From: Mycobacterium sp. BK086
GTDB lineage: Bacteria > Actinomycetota > Actinomycetes > Mycobacteriales > Mycobacteriaceae
Length of the DNA: 64,000 bases
Direction of reading: 5' to 3'
Assembly (NCBI GenBank): GCA_004362315.1
Contig: SNWL01000004.1
Span: 806,001 to 870,000, forward strand
The position numbers and the translations under genes were made by a program. The notes beneath the pieces are model-generated. The model had not been told where the DNA came from. It did no database searches and saw nothing but the letters and a program-made list of their open reading frames with translations. Positions 34,121-44,138 of this stretch are shown here, piece after piece; within the stretch, counting starts at the first letter, position 1, and every line of letters begins with the position of its first letter.

Positions 34121-35355
34121 ACATCGACTGGGCCAACACCTTCACTTACCCGTGGTGGGTCTACGTCTCCATTCCCCTCGGCGCGGCACTGGTGGGGTGG
34201 GCGACCAAGATCCTCGCATTGAAGATGATGTTCTACCCGGTCGAGTTCAAGGGCATCAAGCCCTACCTGGGCTGGCAGGGCCAGATCCCCAAGCGGGCCC
34301 CGAAAATGGCTGCGGTAGCGGTAGATTCGCTCACGTCGGGAATCCTCAAACCCGAAGAGATGTTCGACAAGATCGACCCCGACGAGCTGGTCAAGGAGTT
34401 GGGCGAGCCGCTTCGGGGCGCGGCGACCGAGCTCGTCGACACGATGATGATGTCGCTTCAACCCCAAATATGGCGCGCCACACCAGATCAGGTGAAGGAC
34501 CTCGTCGTCGCCAACGTGACCAACCGGATCCCGGCGGCCACGCGCGGCATGTTCGACGAGTTGCGGGGCCGGGTCGACCAGATCTTCGACATCAAACACA
34601 TGGTCGTGACGAACCTGGTGCGCGATAAGGTCAAGCTGAACCGCGTCTTTCAAGACATCGGCAAGTCGGCGTTCAAGTTCCTCATCAGAGCCGGCCTGTG
34701 GTTCGGCCTCATCATCGGCCTCGTGCAAGTTGTGGTGTTCGGCCTGACGGGGTGGGTCTGGACACTTCCGGCTTTCGGTCTACTGACCGGTGGCCTCACC
34801 GATTTCGTTGCGCTGCAGATGATTTTCCGGCCGCTGGAACGGCGCACCGTATTCCCCGGCATCAAGTGGCAGGGCGTCTTTCAGGCCGAGCGCGAAGACG
34901 TGATCAAGGGCTACGCGGCGTTGATGGCGCGCGAGATCTTCACCCCGAAGGCCATCATGGAGAGCCTGCTGACCGGGCCGATGTCGGACAAGTTCTTCGA
35001 TCTCATTCAGACCGAGATCAGCAACACCATCGACGCCCAGCTCGGCAAGGCCGTCCGGGTGATCAATGCGGTCGGCAGCCGCCAATACCAGGAGATGAAG
35101 CAGCAGATCGCCGCGTCCATCATCGAGAAGCTTCCCGAGACCTCGAGCTATATCGAAGGCTACTTCGAGGAGCGGCTCGGGCTCGAAGACATGATGGTCG
35201 AGAAGATGCGTGAACTCGACTCGCAGGCCTACGAGAATCTGCTGCGCCCGGCTTTCAAGGACGACGAGTGGATCATCGTCGTCCTCGGTGCCGCGCTGGG
35301 TTTTCTGTTCGGTGAGGTGCAGGCCGAGCTGATCGTGCTGCTCGCATCCCACTAG
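34117..35355 (+). CDS. DUF445 family membrane protein
   Basis: 412 residues. An N-terminal membrane helix (WWVYVSIPLGAALVGWATKI) is followed by ALKMMFYPVEFKGIKPYLGW. A repeat of that layout starts near residue 215 after two further helices (LQMIFRPLERRTVFPGIKWQ). A helical body and a C-terminal membrane anchor (IIVVLGAALGFLFGEVQ) follow. The internal duplication and the terminal hydrophobic segment are typical of DUF445, whose role at the envelope is unknown. It is translationally coupled to the DUF4393-like gene and ends overlapping the convergent VOC gene by 4 bp. Confidence 0.8.
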   Translation: MNIDWANTFTYPWWVYVSIPLGAALVGWATKILALKMMFYPVEFKGIKPYLGWQGQIPKRAPKMAAVAVDSLTSGILKPEEMFDKIDPDELVKELGEPLRGAATELVDTMMMSLQPQIWRATPDQVKDLVVANVTNRIPAATRGMFDELRGRVDQIFDIKHMVVTNLVRDKVKLNRVFQDIGKSAFKFLIRAGLWFGLIIGLVQVVVFGLTGWVWTLPAFGLLTGGLTDFVALQMIFRPLERRTVFPGIKWQGVFQAEREDVIKGYAALMAREIFTPKAIMESLLTGPMSDKFFDLIQTEISNTIDAQLGKAVRVINAVGSRQYQEMKQQIAASIIEKLPETSSYIEGYFEERLGLEDMMVEKMRELDSQAYENLLRPAFKDDEWIIVVLGAALGFLFGEVQAELIVLLASH

Positions 35356-35705
35356 CGTGGGTGGCCCACCACATTGAGCACATTCCCGCTGGGGTCGCGC
35401 ACGAAGAATCGCCGCACTCCCCACGGTTCCGTCGTCAGCGGGTGAACGATCTCATAGCCACGCTCACAGGCTTGGTGGTAGGCCTCGTCGACATCCTCGG
35501 TCAGCACCGAGACGACGGGTGCCTCCGCTGCTGTCTCGTCCCTGGTGAGCAACTGAACATTGGCCCCGGTCTCGGGTGAGGTATAGCGGGCGACCCAGCC
35601 GAGGTTGAATTCCTCGGTGGTCAGCCCGAGGTAGTCGGTGTAGAAGCTTTTCGCCGCCTCGAGGTCGGTGACCACCAGGTCGGCGATGATCTGGTTGATA
35701 CGCAT
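35352..35705 (-). CDS. VOC (glyoxalase/bleomycin-resistance fold) protein
   Basis: 117-residue VOC protein with the paired beta-alpha-beta-beta-beta modules. ADLVVTDLEAAKSFYTDYLGL opens the first, and RRFFVRDPSGNVLNVVGH ends the second with the usual Asp-Pro-x-Gly-Asn turn. Metal-binding residues are plausible but the substrate is unknown. The start is taken at ATG 35705; a GTG three codons upstream is possible. It is divergent from the mini membrane-protein gene with 34 bp between starts. Confidence 0.8.
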   Translation of the reverse strand: MRINQIIADLVVTDLEAAKSFYTDYLGLTTEEFNLGWVARYTSPETGANVQLLTRDETAAEAPVVSVLTEDVDEAYHQACERGYEIVHPLTTEPWGVRRFFVRDPSGNVLNVVGHPR

Positions 35706-35739
35706 GCGTGGCACACTGCCATTGACAGGAGGTCAACGC

Positions 35740-36084
35740 ATGGCGCACCCCACAACCATCGTCCTGGTGGACAGTAAGACCGCGGCCACGCTGGCCCAGG
35801 TGATGCCGCTTCTCCTGCTCACCCTGGCGGTGGAATTGCGCCGCACACAACGACATCGAGGCCTCAGCCGCTGGCGTATCGGCGCGTTTCTGGTGGTGTT
35901 CGGGTTGGTCGAGGTCATTTTGGTGCTCTCGATCGATGGCGCGTTCTATCCGTTCCAATGGTTCGACGTCATCTCCGCGGTGATCATCCTGTGGTTGTTG
36001 TCCTTGATCTTCCGGTTGTCGTTGTCCGACCCCGCGGTAGGTGACCGCGACGACAAGGACTCGGACAACGACACCCGGCTTTAG
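35740..36084 (+). CDS. Small two- or three-span membrane protein
   Basis: 114 residues. An N-terminal hydrophobic helix ([17 protein letters not shown]) precedes a basic loop ([13 protein letters not shown]). Two further spans ([17 protein letters not shown] and [18 protein letters not shown]) and an acidic tail follow. AGGAGG 8 nt upstream supports the ATG at 35740. No family is recognised. Its stop overlaps the convergent DsbA-like gene by 4 bp. Confidence 0.7.
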   Translation: MAHPTTIVLVDSKTAATLAQVMPLLLLTLAVELRRTQRHRGLSRWRIGAFLVVFGLVEVILVLSIDGAFYPFQWFDVISAVIILWLLSLIFRLSLSDPAVGDRDDKDSDNDTRL

Positions 36085-36770
36085 TCGCCGAAGCTGATCA
36101 CTTCACCCCGATTGATCGAAACCCAGTCGCGCGCCTGCAGATACGGCTGGAAGGTCTCGGCGATCGCCTGCAGGTCACCGGATGTCTTGGGCCGCTGCAG
36201 CTCGTAGAGGTGCGGGAATTCCGTCCATGCGACGACGGCATCCCACAGCCGAACCGCGGCGTCCCCGGTCGGCGGGTCGATGAGCACCGGCCCGAAAAGG
36301 CACTGCCCATTGGGAAAGAACAGCGTCGGCACGCCATAGCCGTCAGCCGCCACCACGCGCTGGTGATCGGCGAGTACCTCATCACCGGTCGTGGGGTCGG
36401 CGATCGCCGCATCGACCAATCCCGGATCGAAACCGAGTTCGTCGAGAAGATGGCGGGCCACCGCCGGTTCGTGCGGCTTGAGCCCGTCAACGTGCAGGGC
36501 TCGGCCGGCTCGTTGGTACCAGGCCTCCACGTCGGCCATCGATCGGCGCCGCATCAGCGCGCCGATCCGCATCATCGACCAGCCGTAGGACCACTCCCGC
36601 TCCCACGGATGTTTCTTGCCCTCTTGGCGATTGATCTCTTCGAGACTGAAGAACCGCCAGTTCACCACCAACCCGGTGCGGTCGCGCACCTCGCGGATCC
36701 AGCGCGACGTCTGGTAGGCGTACGGGCACATGACGTCGAAATGGAAGTCGACGAACTGAGGCCCGGTCAC
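36081..36770 (-). CDS. DsbA-fold (Rv2466c-like) oxidoreductase with CPYA active site
   Basis: This 229-residue protein resembles the mycobacterial mycothiol-dependent DsbA-fold proteins. It has [22 protein letters not shown] at the start, a helical insertion, a cis-Pro loop ([11 protein letters not shown]) and the FGPVLIDPP block. The active-site motif reads CPYA: the first Cys is kept and the second is Ala. It therefore cannot form an internal disulfide and may act by monothiol chemistry with mycothiol or as an isomerase/transferase. It is translationally coupled (4 bp) to the upstream mycothiol-dependent maleylpyruvate isomerase-like gene. Confidence 0.75.
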   Translation of the reverse strand: MTGPQFVDFHFDVMCPYAYQTSRWIREVRDRTGLVVNWRFFSLEEINRQEGKKHPWEREWSYGWSMMRIGALMRRRSMADVEAWYQRAGRALHVDGLKPHEPAVARHLLDELGFDPGLVDAAIADPTTGDEVLADHQRVVAADGYGVPTLFFPNGQCLFGPVLIDPPTGDAAVRLWDAVVAWTEFPHLYELQRPKTSGDLQAIAETFQPYLQARDWVSINRGEVISFGD

Positions 36771-37549
36771 ATCGTGAACCGCAGATTGCGGGCGGCCCGC
36801 TCACCGAGCTCGGCGTCACCGGACCAGCTGACGGCACCGGAGTCGATCTGGGCCTGCGGATCGATACGCCCGCAGGCGAGCATGACAAACGTCGTGGAAT
36901 CAGTCGTCAATGTGGCGGTCGGATTGTCCAGGCGGTCAACCTGTTTGGCGCGCCCGTTGACCGCGACGTCGATCTCCCGAACGACCGGCCCGACCAGCTG
37001 GAAGGCGAGGCTGCTGCCCTCGGGGACACCCACTTTCTTGCCGGCGATGTAGCCGATCGAGCTCTCCACCTGAGCCAACGCCAGCTCTGCCGGCAGGCCG
37101 CCGTCGTCGGTGAGACGACCCAACGGAATCGTGATGTCGCGCACGTGCACCCAGAAATCGAAGACCCGGATCTCCAGGAACCGGCCGTAGGTACCGGGGC
37201 CGACGGGCATCCAGGACGGCCGGTCGAGGTCGGCATCGGTCAGCGCGCTCAGGTCGCGCCGCCTGGCGGCAAAGACGGCGCGCACCTTCTCGACCAGAAC
37301 CGCCGGATCGTCGGTGCCGGCCAGGAACTCCGCCGCCTTCTCGAACGGTGGTGGAGTGGCGACGTCCTCCGGTAGCCAGCCGGTCATGACGGCTTCGATG
37401 CTCGCGACGTGCTGGACCACCCCGCGCATGTCCCAGTCCGGGCACAGCGACTGTGCCTCCCACTCGGCGTCGGTCAGCTCATCGCACAGGTCCTCGATAG
37501 CGGTGTAGCAGGCCTGCAGCGCGGTGCGAATTTCGTCCAGACTCCTCAT
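36767..37549 (-). CDS. Maleylpyruvate isomerase-family, mycothiol-dependent-type enzyme
   Basis: 260 residues. The N-terminal DinB/MDMPI helical bundle contains the metal ligands expected in the family ([14 protein letters not shown] with His, a Glu near residue 145, and [10 protein letters not shown] with His). The C-terminal domain is alpha/beta. Related enzymes use mycothiol as cofactor in thiol-transfer or isomerisation reactions. It is the first gene of a two-gene operon with a DsbA-fold protein, so mycothiol-based detoxification is likely, though the substrate is unknown. Confidence 0.78.
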   Translation of the reverse strand: MRSLDEIRTALQACYTAIEDLCDELTDAEWEAQSLCPDWDMRGVVQHVASIEAVMTGWLPEDVATPPPFEKAAEFLAGTDDPAVLVEKVRAVFAARRRDLSALTDADLDRPSWMPVGPGTYGRFLEIRVFDFWVHVRDITIPLGRLTDDGGLPAELALAQVESSIGYIAGKKVGVPEGSSLAFQLVGPVVREIDVAVNGRAKQVDRLDNPTATLTTDSTTFVMLACGRIDPQAQIDSGAVSWSGDAELGERAARNLRFTM

Positions 37550-37589
37550 AAGCCGATCAAACTACGCCTGGCCGAGCACGGGGGCGGAA

Positions 37590-38174
37590 TCAGCCGGCGG
37601 CGTTCGGCAGCAGCGCCGGGCAGTTTCCCGCGGCGTCGGTGGCCAGCTCGAAATGCCACAGCTCGTTGGCATAGATCCGGCACAGCCCGAACCGCGCGCC
37701 GTTGGCGATCAGCCACTGGTCAGCGCCCACACCGCCGACATCGACCGCCTCGCCGATGACGTGTTTGGATGCATCCGCGGTCTGCACGTACTGGCGGGCC
37801 GCGGCGAAGCTGCCGTACTGGGCGATGGCGCCCTCCAGCAGACGTTGCTGGAACTCCGGGGAGCGCCAACCGGACGTGATGGTTATGGTGATGCCCTCGG
37901 CCGACGCCGCGGTGGCCGCCTGCTGGATCGCCGTGAGCAGCAGCGGATCGAGGCGTCCGACGGCCGGGTTCTGCACGTCGAAGGGGGTCAGGATCTGACC
38001 GTCGGCCAGCGACCCGTCCCCGGCGGCAACGGCCGGCGGGTCGACGCTGACGGTGTTGTCGGCCAACGTGATTCGCGGAGTCGAGGCCGTCATCCCGGCC
38101 GCTCCCAGCGCGATTGCCGCCGTCGCGGCCACGCCAAGCACTCCGGTCGCGACGAACGTGACATCTATCCGCAT
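37590..38174 (-). CDS. Secreted D-Ala-D-Ala carboxypeptidase, M15 (VanY) type
   Basis: This precursor of about 194 residues has a signal peptide (FVATGVLGVAATAAIALGAAG) and an M15B peptidase domain. TITSGWRSPEFQ precedes the zinc motif SKHVIGEAVDVGG (His, Asp), and ELWHFELA supplies the general base and third ligand. A disulfide is possible between the two late Cys residues. It would trim peptidoglycan stem peptides outside the membrane. The start is at ATG 38174. It diverges from a lytic transglycosylase lipoprotein gene with 64 bp between starts. Confidence 0.85.
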   Translation of the reverse strand: MRIDVTFVATGVLGVAATAAIALGAAGMTASTPRITLADNTVSVDPPAVAAGDGSLADGQILTPFDVQNPAVGRLDPLLLTAIQQAATAASAEGITITITSGWRSPEFQQRLLEGAIAQYGSFAAARQYVQTADASKHVIGEAVDVGGVGADQWLIANGARFGLCRIYANELWHFELATDAAGNCPALLPNAAG

Positions 38175-38238
38175 GATCACCCCATCATCCCAGACCGATT
38201 CTGTGGTGCTGCTGGACGCGGTACGACAGACTGCAGCA

Positions 38239-39180
38239 GTGCGCACCCGAATGCAGACCTTCGCGGCCGTATCGGTGCTGCTCACAGTCGGTGCCTGCGC
38301 CCCGTCGCCAGCGCCTCCGGTGGCTTCGACGGCGCCGCACTCCCCCGCATCGTCGGTGCCCGCCGCGCCGCTGGACTCGACAACGGCTCCCGACGCCGCA
38401 CCGGCCGGTGCCCAACCCCGGCTGGCATCCGAACCGGCTCAGATCGCCGACGACCTGGTGGCCGACGAGTTGGCGATCCGCGACCCGTCGACACCCGAGG
38501 CCGCGCTGGTGGCCGCGGCCCGGCGCCAGCAGGTCGCCTACCGCGCCATCGGGCGCCACCCCGAGTGGGACGACATCATCCGCCCCAAGATCCCGGCCGC
38601 ACTGGGCGAGGCCTACGACCGCAATGTCGACGCCCGCCGCCAACTCGCCGCGATGGCCCACCTGCGGGACACGCTGCCGGCCTGGCGCATTGTGGCGCCT
38701 GCCCCGGCCGACGAGTTGCTGGGTTACTACCGCGAAGCCGAATCGGCCAGTGGCGTCGGCTGGAACTACCTGGCGGCGATCAACCTGATCGAAACGCGGT
38801 TCGGCAGCATCGTGGGTTTCAGCACGGCCGGCGCGGACGGCCCGATGCAATTCCTGCCGTCGACCTTCGCCGCCTACGCCGACGGCGGCGACATCCGCTC
38901 GCCACGCGACAGCATCATGGCCGCCGGCCGCTATCTGGCTGCCAACAATTTCGCCGCCGATCCCGATCACGCGATCTACCGCTACAACCACGCCGACCAG
39001 TACGTGGCGGCCGTCAAGGACTACGCGGCGGTGCTCGCCAACGATCCCGCCTCCTTCGCCGGTTTCTACCGCTGGGATGTGTACTGCGTGACCGTCGACG
39101 GTGACGTCGTCCTGCCGATCGGCTACGACTCGGACGTGCCGATCCCCGTCGGCGAGTATCTGGCGACACACCCGCAATAG
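38239..39180 (+). CDS. Lytic transglycosylase-like lipoprotein
   Basis: This precursor of about 313 residues has a lipobox LLTVGACAPS and a long Pro/Ala/Ser linker. The SLT/MltB-like domain has YLAAINLIETRFGSIVG, holding the catalytic Glu, and GADGPMQFLPSTFAAYADGG, the typical GxMQFxPSTW-type block. IYRYNHADQYVAAV follows near the C-terminus. It should cleave glycan strands of peptidoglycan at the outer face of the membrane. The GTG at 38239 gives a basic n-region (RTR); ATG 38251 is the alternative. Confidence 0.87.
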   Translation: MRTRMQTFAAVSVLLTVGACAPSPAPPVASTAPHSPASSVPAAPLDSTTAPDAAPAGAQPRLASEPAQIADDLVADELAIRDPSTPEAALVAAARRQQVAYRAIGRHPEWDDIIRPKIPAALGEAYDRNVDARRQLAAMAHLRDTLPAWRIVAPAPADELLGYYREAESASGVGWNYLAAINLIETRFGSIVGFSTAGADGPMQFLPSTFAAYADGGDIRSPRDSIMAAGRYLAANNFAADPDHAIYRYNHADQYVAAVKDYAAVLANDPASFAGFYRWDVYCVTVDGDVVLPIGYDSDVPIPVGEYLATHPQ

Positions 39181-39195
39181 CGCCAGGATTGGGCG

Positions 39196-39687
39196 ATGAC
39201 ACCTGGCGACGCGTCGCTCCTGGCCTTCCTGGACGACCAACGCCGCCGCGTACTCCAGGTCGTCGCCGATCTCGATGACCACCAGTTGCGCACCGCGCTG
39301 CTGCCATCGGGGTGGACTCCGCTCGGACTGATCGAGCACCTCGGGCGGGCCGAGCGGCATTGGTTTCAGGAGGTCGCGCTCGGAACCGCCGAGCCACTGC
39401 CGTGGCCGGAAAGTGAAGAGCCCCAAGGGCCGTTCGTCAGCGACCGGTCAGCCGGTACGGTGCTGGCCTTCTATCGGACAACCGTCGACGCGGCCAACCG
39501 GGCGCTGCGCAGTACGCCGCTGTCGGCCCCGCCCCGCGGACGTCACGGATACCACGACGAACTGATCGTCGACGTGCGGTTCATCGTGCTCCACATGATC
39601 GAGGAGACCGCCCGTCATCTCGGACATCTGGACGCGGCCCGGGAACTCATCGACGGGCGCGTAGGGCTGGGCCAAGACGATCTGTGA
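39196..39687 (+). CDS. DinB/DUF664 family protein
   Basis: This 163-residue four-helix bundle has three His in the metal-binding positions: LIEHLGRAERHWFQ near residue 50 and EETARHLGHLDAARE near 140. DinB-fold proteins include mycothiol- and bacillithiol-using thiol transferases, so a link to the mycothiol-type genes at 36-37.5 kb is possible. It starts 15 bp after the transglycosylase gene on the same strand. Confidence 0.8.
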   Translation: MTPGDASLLAFLDDQRRRVLQVVADLDDHQLRTALLPSGWTPLGLIEHLGRAERHWFQEVALGTAEPLPWPESEEPQGPFVSDRSAGTVLAFYRTTVDAANRALRSTPLSAPPRGRHGYHDELIVDVRFIVLHMIEETARHLGHLDAARELIDGRVGLGQDDL

Positions 39688-39740
39688 ACCGTTCGGCCTC
39701 GCTGGGAGTCCTCCCAGAAACCGGGCGTACACCCGAAACC

Positions 39741-40694
39741 ATGAGAACGATCGGACTTGAGGAGCACTTCGCCACCACGGAGGTGCTGCAACGCTGGGAT
39801 GCCGCGACACCCAGCGACCTGAAACGCCACCTCACCGAACTGGGTGATCACCGCCTCGACGCGATGAACGCGACCGGTCTCGACGTACAGGTGCTGTCGT
39901 TGTCGACACCGGGTGTGCAAGACCTGCAACCCGATGCCGCCACGCTGCTGCAGGGCACCACCAACGACACGATCGCCGAGGTGGTTCGTGAGCACCCCGA
40001 CCGGTTCCAGGGTTTTGCCACGCTGGCGGCATCGGCACCGACCCGGGCTGCCCGCGAGCTGGAACGTGCGGTCACCGAGCTCGGGCTCAACGGTGCGATG
40101 GTGTTTCCGCGCAGCGGCGACCACACCCTGGACGAGTCCCGCTTCTGGCCGATCTTCGAGGCCGCCGCCGCCCTCAACGCGCCGCTCTACCTGCACCCGC
40201 AGGAACCCGTACCGGGTGTGCGCGCGGCGTACTACAGCGGATTCACCGACACCGTCGACGACGCCTTCGCCAGGTTTGGTGTTGGCTGGCATTTCGACAC
40301 CGGGGTTCAGATCCTGCGGCTGATCCTTGCCGGGGTATTCGACCGCTTCCCCAATCTTCAAGTGATCCTTGGACATTGGGGCGAGATGGTGCTGTTCTAT
40401 CTCGACCGGATCGACAACCTCTCGGCGGCCGCGAGACTGAGCCGGCCCATTTCCGACTACTTCCGCACCAATGTGTTCGTCACGCCGGGCGGGGTGTTCA
40501 GTCAGCGTTATCTGCGCTGGGCGGTGGACGTCGTGGGCGCCGAACGGGTCATGTTCGCCACCGACTATCCGTATCAATTCGCCGGCGACTCGGGTGCGCG
40601 GCTGTTCCTGGAGCACGCCGACCTCAGCGATGAGGACCGGGACAGCATCGCGTCGAGCAACTGGGAACGGCTGTGCGCCGGAATCCGGCGCTGA
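39741..40694 (+). CDS. Amidohydrolase-2 (ACMSD-like) metal-dependent hydrolase/decarboxylase
   Basis: This protein of about 317 residues has the N-terminal metal motif IGLEEHFATTE. The barrel has the usual His in LYLHPQEP, the conserved VILGHWGEMVLFYLDRID segment, and the late Asp in VMFATDYPYQF. Family members decarboxylate aromatic acids or hydrolyse C-N bonds. ATG 39741 gives the standard N-terminus; an in-frame GTG at 39684 overlapping the DinB stop is the alternative and would add 19 residues. A 7-bp hairpin (CTGGGAG/CTCCCAG) lies between the two possible starts. Confidence 0.78.
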   Translation: MRTIGLEEHFATTEVLQRWDAATPSDLKRHLTELGDHRLDAMNATGLDVQVLSLSTPGVQDLQPDAATLLQGTTNDTIAEVVREHPDRFQGFATLAASAPTRAARELERAVTELGLNGAMVFPRSGDHTLDESRFWPIFEAAAALNAPLYLHPQEPVPGVRAAYYSGFTDTVDDAFARFGVGWHFDTGVQILRLILAGVFDRFPNLQVILGHWGEMVLFYLDRIDNLSAAARLSRPISDYFRTNVFVTPGGVFSQRYLRWAVDVVGAERVMFATDYPYQFAGDSGARLFLEHADLSDEDRDSIASSNWERLCAGIRR

Positions 40695-40760
40695 CGCGCC
40701 GGTAGCCTGACGGGCATATCTACGCCCATCAGCCCGAGCGATCTGTCGGCACTGCGCGCA

Positions 40761-43244
40761 TTGCGTGACGACCCCGACGAGGTGTTCGCCTCCTTCGCCG
40801 CATGGGCGCAATCTCGCGGCACCACGCTGTACCCGGCGCAAGAGGAAGCACTGATCGAACTGGTCAGCGGCGCGAATGTGGTGCTGGCGACGCCGACCGG
40901 CTCGGGCAAGTCGCTGGTGGCCACCGGTGCCATCTACGCGGCGCTGGCAGCGAGCGATCGCAGTTACTACACCGCCCCGATCAAGGCACTGGTCAGCGAG
41001 AAGTTCTTCGCGCTCTGCGACGTGTTCGGCGCGGCGAACGTTGGCATGCTGACCGGCGACGCCGCGGTGAACTCCGATGCCCCGGTCATCGCCTGCACCG
41101 CCGAAATCCTGGCCAACATCGCGCTGCGCGAGGGCGCCGCTGCGGATATCGGCCTGGTGGTGATGGACGAGTTCCATTTCTACGGCGATCCCGACCGCGG
41201 CTGGGCCTGGCAGGTGCCGCTGCTCGAGCTCCCCCACGCCCAGTTCCTGCTGATGTCGGCCACGCTCGGTGACGTCACGTTCCTGCGCGAGGATCTGACC
41301 CGCCGCACCGGCAGGCCGACGGCGCTCGTGGCCGATGCCGAGCGGCCGGTCCCGCTGTACTACAGCTACGCGACCACACCGATGCACGAGACGATCGGCG
41401 ACCTGCTCGACACCAAGCAGGCGCCGATCTACGTCGTCCACTTCACCCAGGCCTCGGCACTGGAACGGGCGCAAGCGTTGATGAGCGTCAACGTGAGCGC
41501 GAAGGAGGAGAAGGCCGCGATCGCCGATCTCATCGGTGGCTTCCGGTTCTCCACGACGTTCGGGTCGACGTTGTCGCGACTGGTCCGGCACGGGATCGGC
41601 GTCCACCACGCGGGCATGCTGCCCAAATACCGGCGGCTGGTGGAACAGCTGGCGCAAGCGGGACTGCTGAAGGTCATCTGCGGCACCGACACCCTGGGTG
41701 TCGGGATCAACGTGCCGATCCGAACTGTGGTGTTCTCGGCGTTGTCCAAGTACGACGGCACCCGGACCCGGCTGCTCAACGCCCGCGAGTTCCACCAGAT
41801 CGCCGGTCGAGCCGGCCGGGCGGGATACGACACCGCCGGAACCGTCGTCGTGCAGGCACCCGACCACGAGGTGGAGAACCTCAAACAGTTCGCCAAGGTC
41901 GCCGACGATCCGAAGAAGCGACGAAAGCTGGTGCGCCGTAAAGCTCCTGAGGGCATGGTGCCGTGGAGCGAGTCGACGATGACCCGCTTGATCGACGCCG
42001 CCCCTGAGCCGTTGACGAGCAATATGCGGGTGTCGACAGCGATGATCCTCGACGTCGTCGACCGTCCCGGTGACCCGTTTCTGGCGATGCGGCGGCTGCT
42101 CACCGACAACCACGAGCCACGCAAGCGCCAGCTCCAGCACATCCGCGAGGCGGTCGGCATTGCACGCTCCCTGCTGCAGGCCGGCGTGCTGGAACGGCTA
42201 CCCGAACCCGAACCCGACGGGCGGCGGTATCGGCTCACCGTCGACCTCCCTCCCGACTTCGCCCTCAACCAACCGCTGTCGACGTTCGCCCTCGCTGCGG
42301 TCGATGTGCTCGACGCGGCATCGGAAACGTATGCGCTGGATGTTGTTTCGGTGATCGAGGCGACCCTGGAGGACCCGCGTCCGATCCTGGCCGCACAGCT
42401 GAAAAAGGCCAGGGGCGAGGCTGTTGCCGCGATGAAGGCCGAGGGCATCGAGTACGACGAACGCATCGAACTGCTCGACGACGTCACCTACCCCAAGCCG
42501 CTCGACGACCTGCTGCGGCACACCTATGAGGTGTATTTGCAGACCAACCCCTGGGCCGCCGACGCCACGCCGTCTCCGAAGGCCGTCGTACGCGAGATGT
42601 GGAAGCGCGCGTTCACCTTCCGCGAGTTCGTCAGCGTGTACGGCCTGACCCGATCCGAAGGCGCTGTGCTGCGCTATCTTTCCGACGCCTTCAAGGCGCT
42701 GCGGTCAGGTGTGCCCGCCGCCGCCCGGACCGATGAGGTCACCGATATCGTCGAATGGCTCGGAGAGCTTGTCCGCCAGGTGGATTCGAGCCTGCTCGAC
42801 GAGTGGGAGCAGCTCACCAACCCCGACCAGCCGCACGACGTTCCGGTCGCGGTGCCGACCCGCCCGCGTCCGCTGACCGGTAACGAGCGGGCATTCACCG
42901 CGATGGTCCGCAATGCGCTGTTCCGGCGGGTGGAGCTCTTCGCGCGGCGGCGCGCAGATGACCTCGGGGAGCTGGATCGCGCCTCCGGGTGGACGAGCGA
43001 GCGATGGGAACAGGTCGTCGACGACTATTTCGCCGAGCACGACGATGTCGGCACCGGTGCCGACGCCCGCGGTCCTGCCCTGCTGATCATCGACCGGCAA
43101 CCCGGGGTGTGGCGGGTACGGCAGATTCTCGACGACCCGGCCGGCGATCACGACTGGGGTTTCGACGCCGAGGTCGATCTGGACGCCTCCGACGAGGAGG
43201 GCGTCGCGGTTATCCGGCTGGTCGACGCCGGGCGAATGGACTGA
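40761..43244 (+). CDS. SKI2-like DEAD/DEAH helicase with C-terminal DUF3516-type region
   Basis: 827 residues from a TTG at 40761. No better start is visible although the frame is open further up (…[15 protein letters not shown]). Superfamily-2 motifs are clear: [15 protein letters not shown] (Walker A), [12 protein letters not shown] (DEFH in motif II), LLMSATLGD (motif III), [14 protein letters not shown] and [14 protein letters not shown] (motif VI). The C-terminal half is long and helical, as in the actinobacterial DUF3516-containing helicases. An RNA-processing role is inferred from the SKI2 family. Its 3' end overlaps the convergent nucleosidase gene by 35 bp. Confidence 0.85.
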   Translation: MRDDPDEVFASFAAWAQSRGTTLYPAQEEALIELVSGANVVLATPTGSGKSLVATGAIYAALAASDRSYYTAPIKALVSEKFFALCDVFGAANVGMLTGDAAVNSDAPVIACTAEILANIALREGAAADIGLVVMDEFHFYGDPDRGWAWQVPLLELPHAQFLLMSATLGDVTFLREDLTRRTGRPTALVADAERPVPLYYSYATTPMHETIGDLLDTKQAPIYVVHFTQASALERAQALMSVNVSAKEEKAAIADLIGGFRFSTTFGSTLSRLVRHGIGVHHAGMLPKYRRLVEQLAQAGLLKVICGTDTLGVGINVPIRTVVFSALSKYDGTRTRLLNAREFHQIAGRAGRAGYDTAGTVVVQAPDHEVENLKQFAKVADDPKKRRKLVRRKAPEGMVPWSESTMTRLIDAAPEPLTSNMRVSTAMILDVVDRPGDPFLAMRRLLTDNHEPRKRQLQHIREAVGIARSLLQAGVLERLPEPEPDGRRYRLTVDLPPDFALNQPLSTFALAAVDVLDAASETYALDVVSVIEATLEDPRPILAAQLKKARGEAVAAMKAEGIEYDERIELLDDVTYPKPLDDLLRHTYEVYLQTNPWAADATPSPKAVVREMWKRAFTFREFVSVYGLTRSEGAVLRYLSDAFKALRSGVPAAARTDEVTDIVEWLGELVRQVDSSLLDEWEQLTNPDQPHDVPVAVPTRPRPLTGNERAFTAMVRNALFRRVELFARRRADDLGELDRASGWTSERWEQVVDDYFAEHDDVGTGADARGPALLIIDRQPGVWRVRQILDDPAGDHDWGFDAEVDLDASDEEGVAVIRLVDAGRMD

Positions 43245-43959
43245 GCACCGGCAACAAGTGCCGCAGAATGGCGACGGAGGAGGCGGCGACTTCGTCGACG
43301 AACGCGAGGAAGTCGAAGCGAGAGTCATGCCCGGCGAGATCTGACAGCGCCCGGATGACCAGCCAGGGCACCCCGAACGCCTCGGCAACCTGGGCGACGG
43401 CGCCGCCTTCCATCTCCACCGCAAGCCCGCCGAAATCGCGCTGTAACTGTTCTCTGGTCGCATCGCTGTGCAGATACTGATCACCGGAGAGCACGGTGCC
43501 GAACCAGATTGCCGCCGCCGGCAGCGTGAAGTCTGCGAGCCGCTCGCGAAGTTGTGCCAGCAGATTCTCGTCGACCCGGTAGCCGAGCCGGTCGGTCGGG
43601 TTGATGAACGGCACGTGCCCGGCCTGGTAGGTCTGCAGCCCGTCGTCCTCGATCAGCCCGGCGTCGTGCTGGATCACCTGGTCGGCGATCACCACATCAC
43701 CGACGTGCAGCTGCGGATCGAGACCACCGGCGACGCCCGAGAAAACGATTGCGCCGCAACCGAACCGGTCGGCGAGAACGGTCGCGACGAGCGCGCTGTT
43801 CACCTTCCCCATACCCGAGCCGGCCAGCACGACATCACACCCGTCCAATGTCCCGCTGATGAATTCGGTATGGGCCACCTGAACAGGGACCACTTCAATC
43901 AGCAGCGCGCGTAGGTGGTCGAGTTCCTGGGGGATGGCGCAGATCAGTCCAATGGGCAC
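43210..43959 (-). CDS. 5'-methylthioadenosine/S-adenosylhomocysteine nucleosidase
   Basis: This 249-residue phosphorylase-fold enzyme splits MTA or SAH into adenine and the thioribose. Motifs are [13 protein letters not shown] at the N-terminus, [36 protein letters not shown], the substrate Glu in [13 protein letters not shown] and the catalytic Asp in [10 protein letters not shown]. It starts with the GTG at 43959. The overlapping ends with the helicase gene mean the two transcripts can pair over 35 bp. Confidence 0.88.
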   Translation of the reverse strand: MPIGLICAIPQELDHLRALLIEVVPVQVAHTEFISGTLDGCDVVLAGSGMGKVNSALVATVLADRFGCGAIVFSGVAGGLDPQLHVGDVVIADQVIQHDAGLIEDDGLQTYQAGHVPFINPTDRLGYRVDENLLAQLRERLADFTLPAAAIWFGTVLSGDQYLHSDATREQLQRDFGGLAVEMEGGAVAQVAEAFGVPWLVIRALSDLAGHDSRFDFLAFVDEVAASSVAILRHLLPVLSPFARRRPAG

Positions 43960-43980
43960 TGGTCCAGTCTGGCCGACGGA

Positions 43981-44136
43981 CTACGTCTCGTCGGCGACCT
44001 GGTGTCTGCTTTCGTGCCGACCCGGTGCATCGGGATCGTCGTTCCGGTGATCCAGCTGTTCCTGCAGAACGCGCTGTTCCTCGGTCGCCTTCGTCGCGTC
44101 GACCGGTGTGGGTGGTGGTTCGTTGCGCAGTTCCAT
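43981..44136 (-). CDS. Candidate 51-aa hydrophilic protein
   Basis: An ATG-TAG frame starting 2 bp after the CsbD stop encodes MELRNEPPPTPVDATKATEE and a further 31 charged residues, with no Cys or membrane segment. Third codon positions are mostly G/C. There is no strong Shine-Dalgarno, so translation would rely on coupling to csbD. No family is recognised. The frame could be chance. Confidence 0.4.
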   Translation of the reverse strand: MELRNEPPPTPVDATKATEEQRVLQEQLDHRNDDPDAPGRHESRHQVADET

Positions 44137-44138
44137 GC

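Noticed and set aside
39700-39720. Hairpin CTGGGAG/CTCCCAG between the two possible amidohydrolase starts
   Set aside because: Only 7 bp with a 2-nt loop, lies inside or directly before a gene, no terminator or attenuator context.
39615-42140. An 841-codon minus-strand open frame opposite the SKI2-like helicase and amidohydrolase genes
   Set aside because: High-GC antisense shadow; composition (Gln/His/Arg/Gly-rich) is not protein-like and both sense genes have clear motifs.
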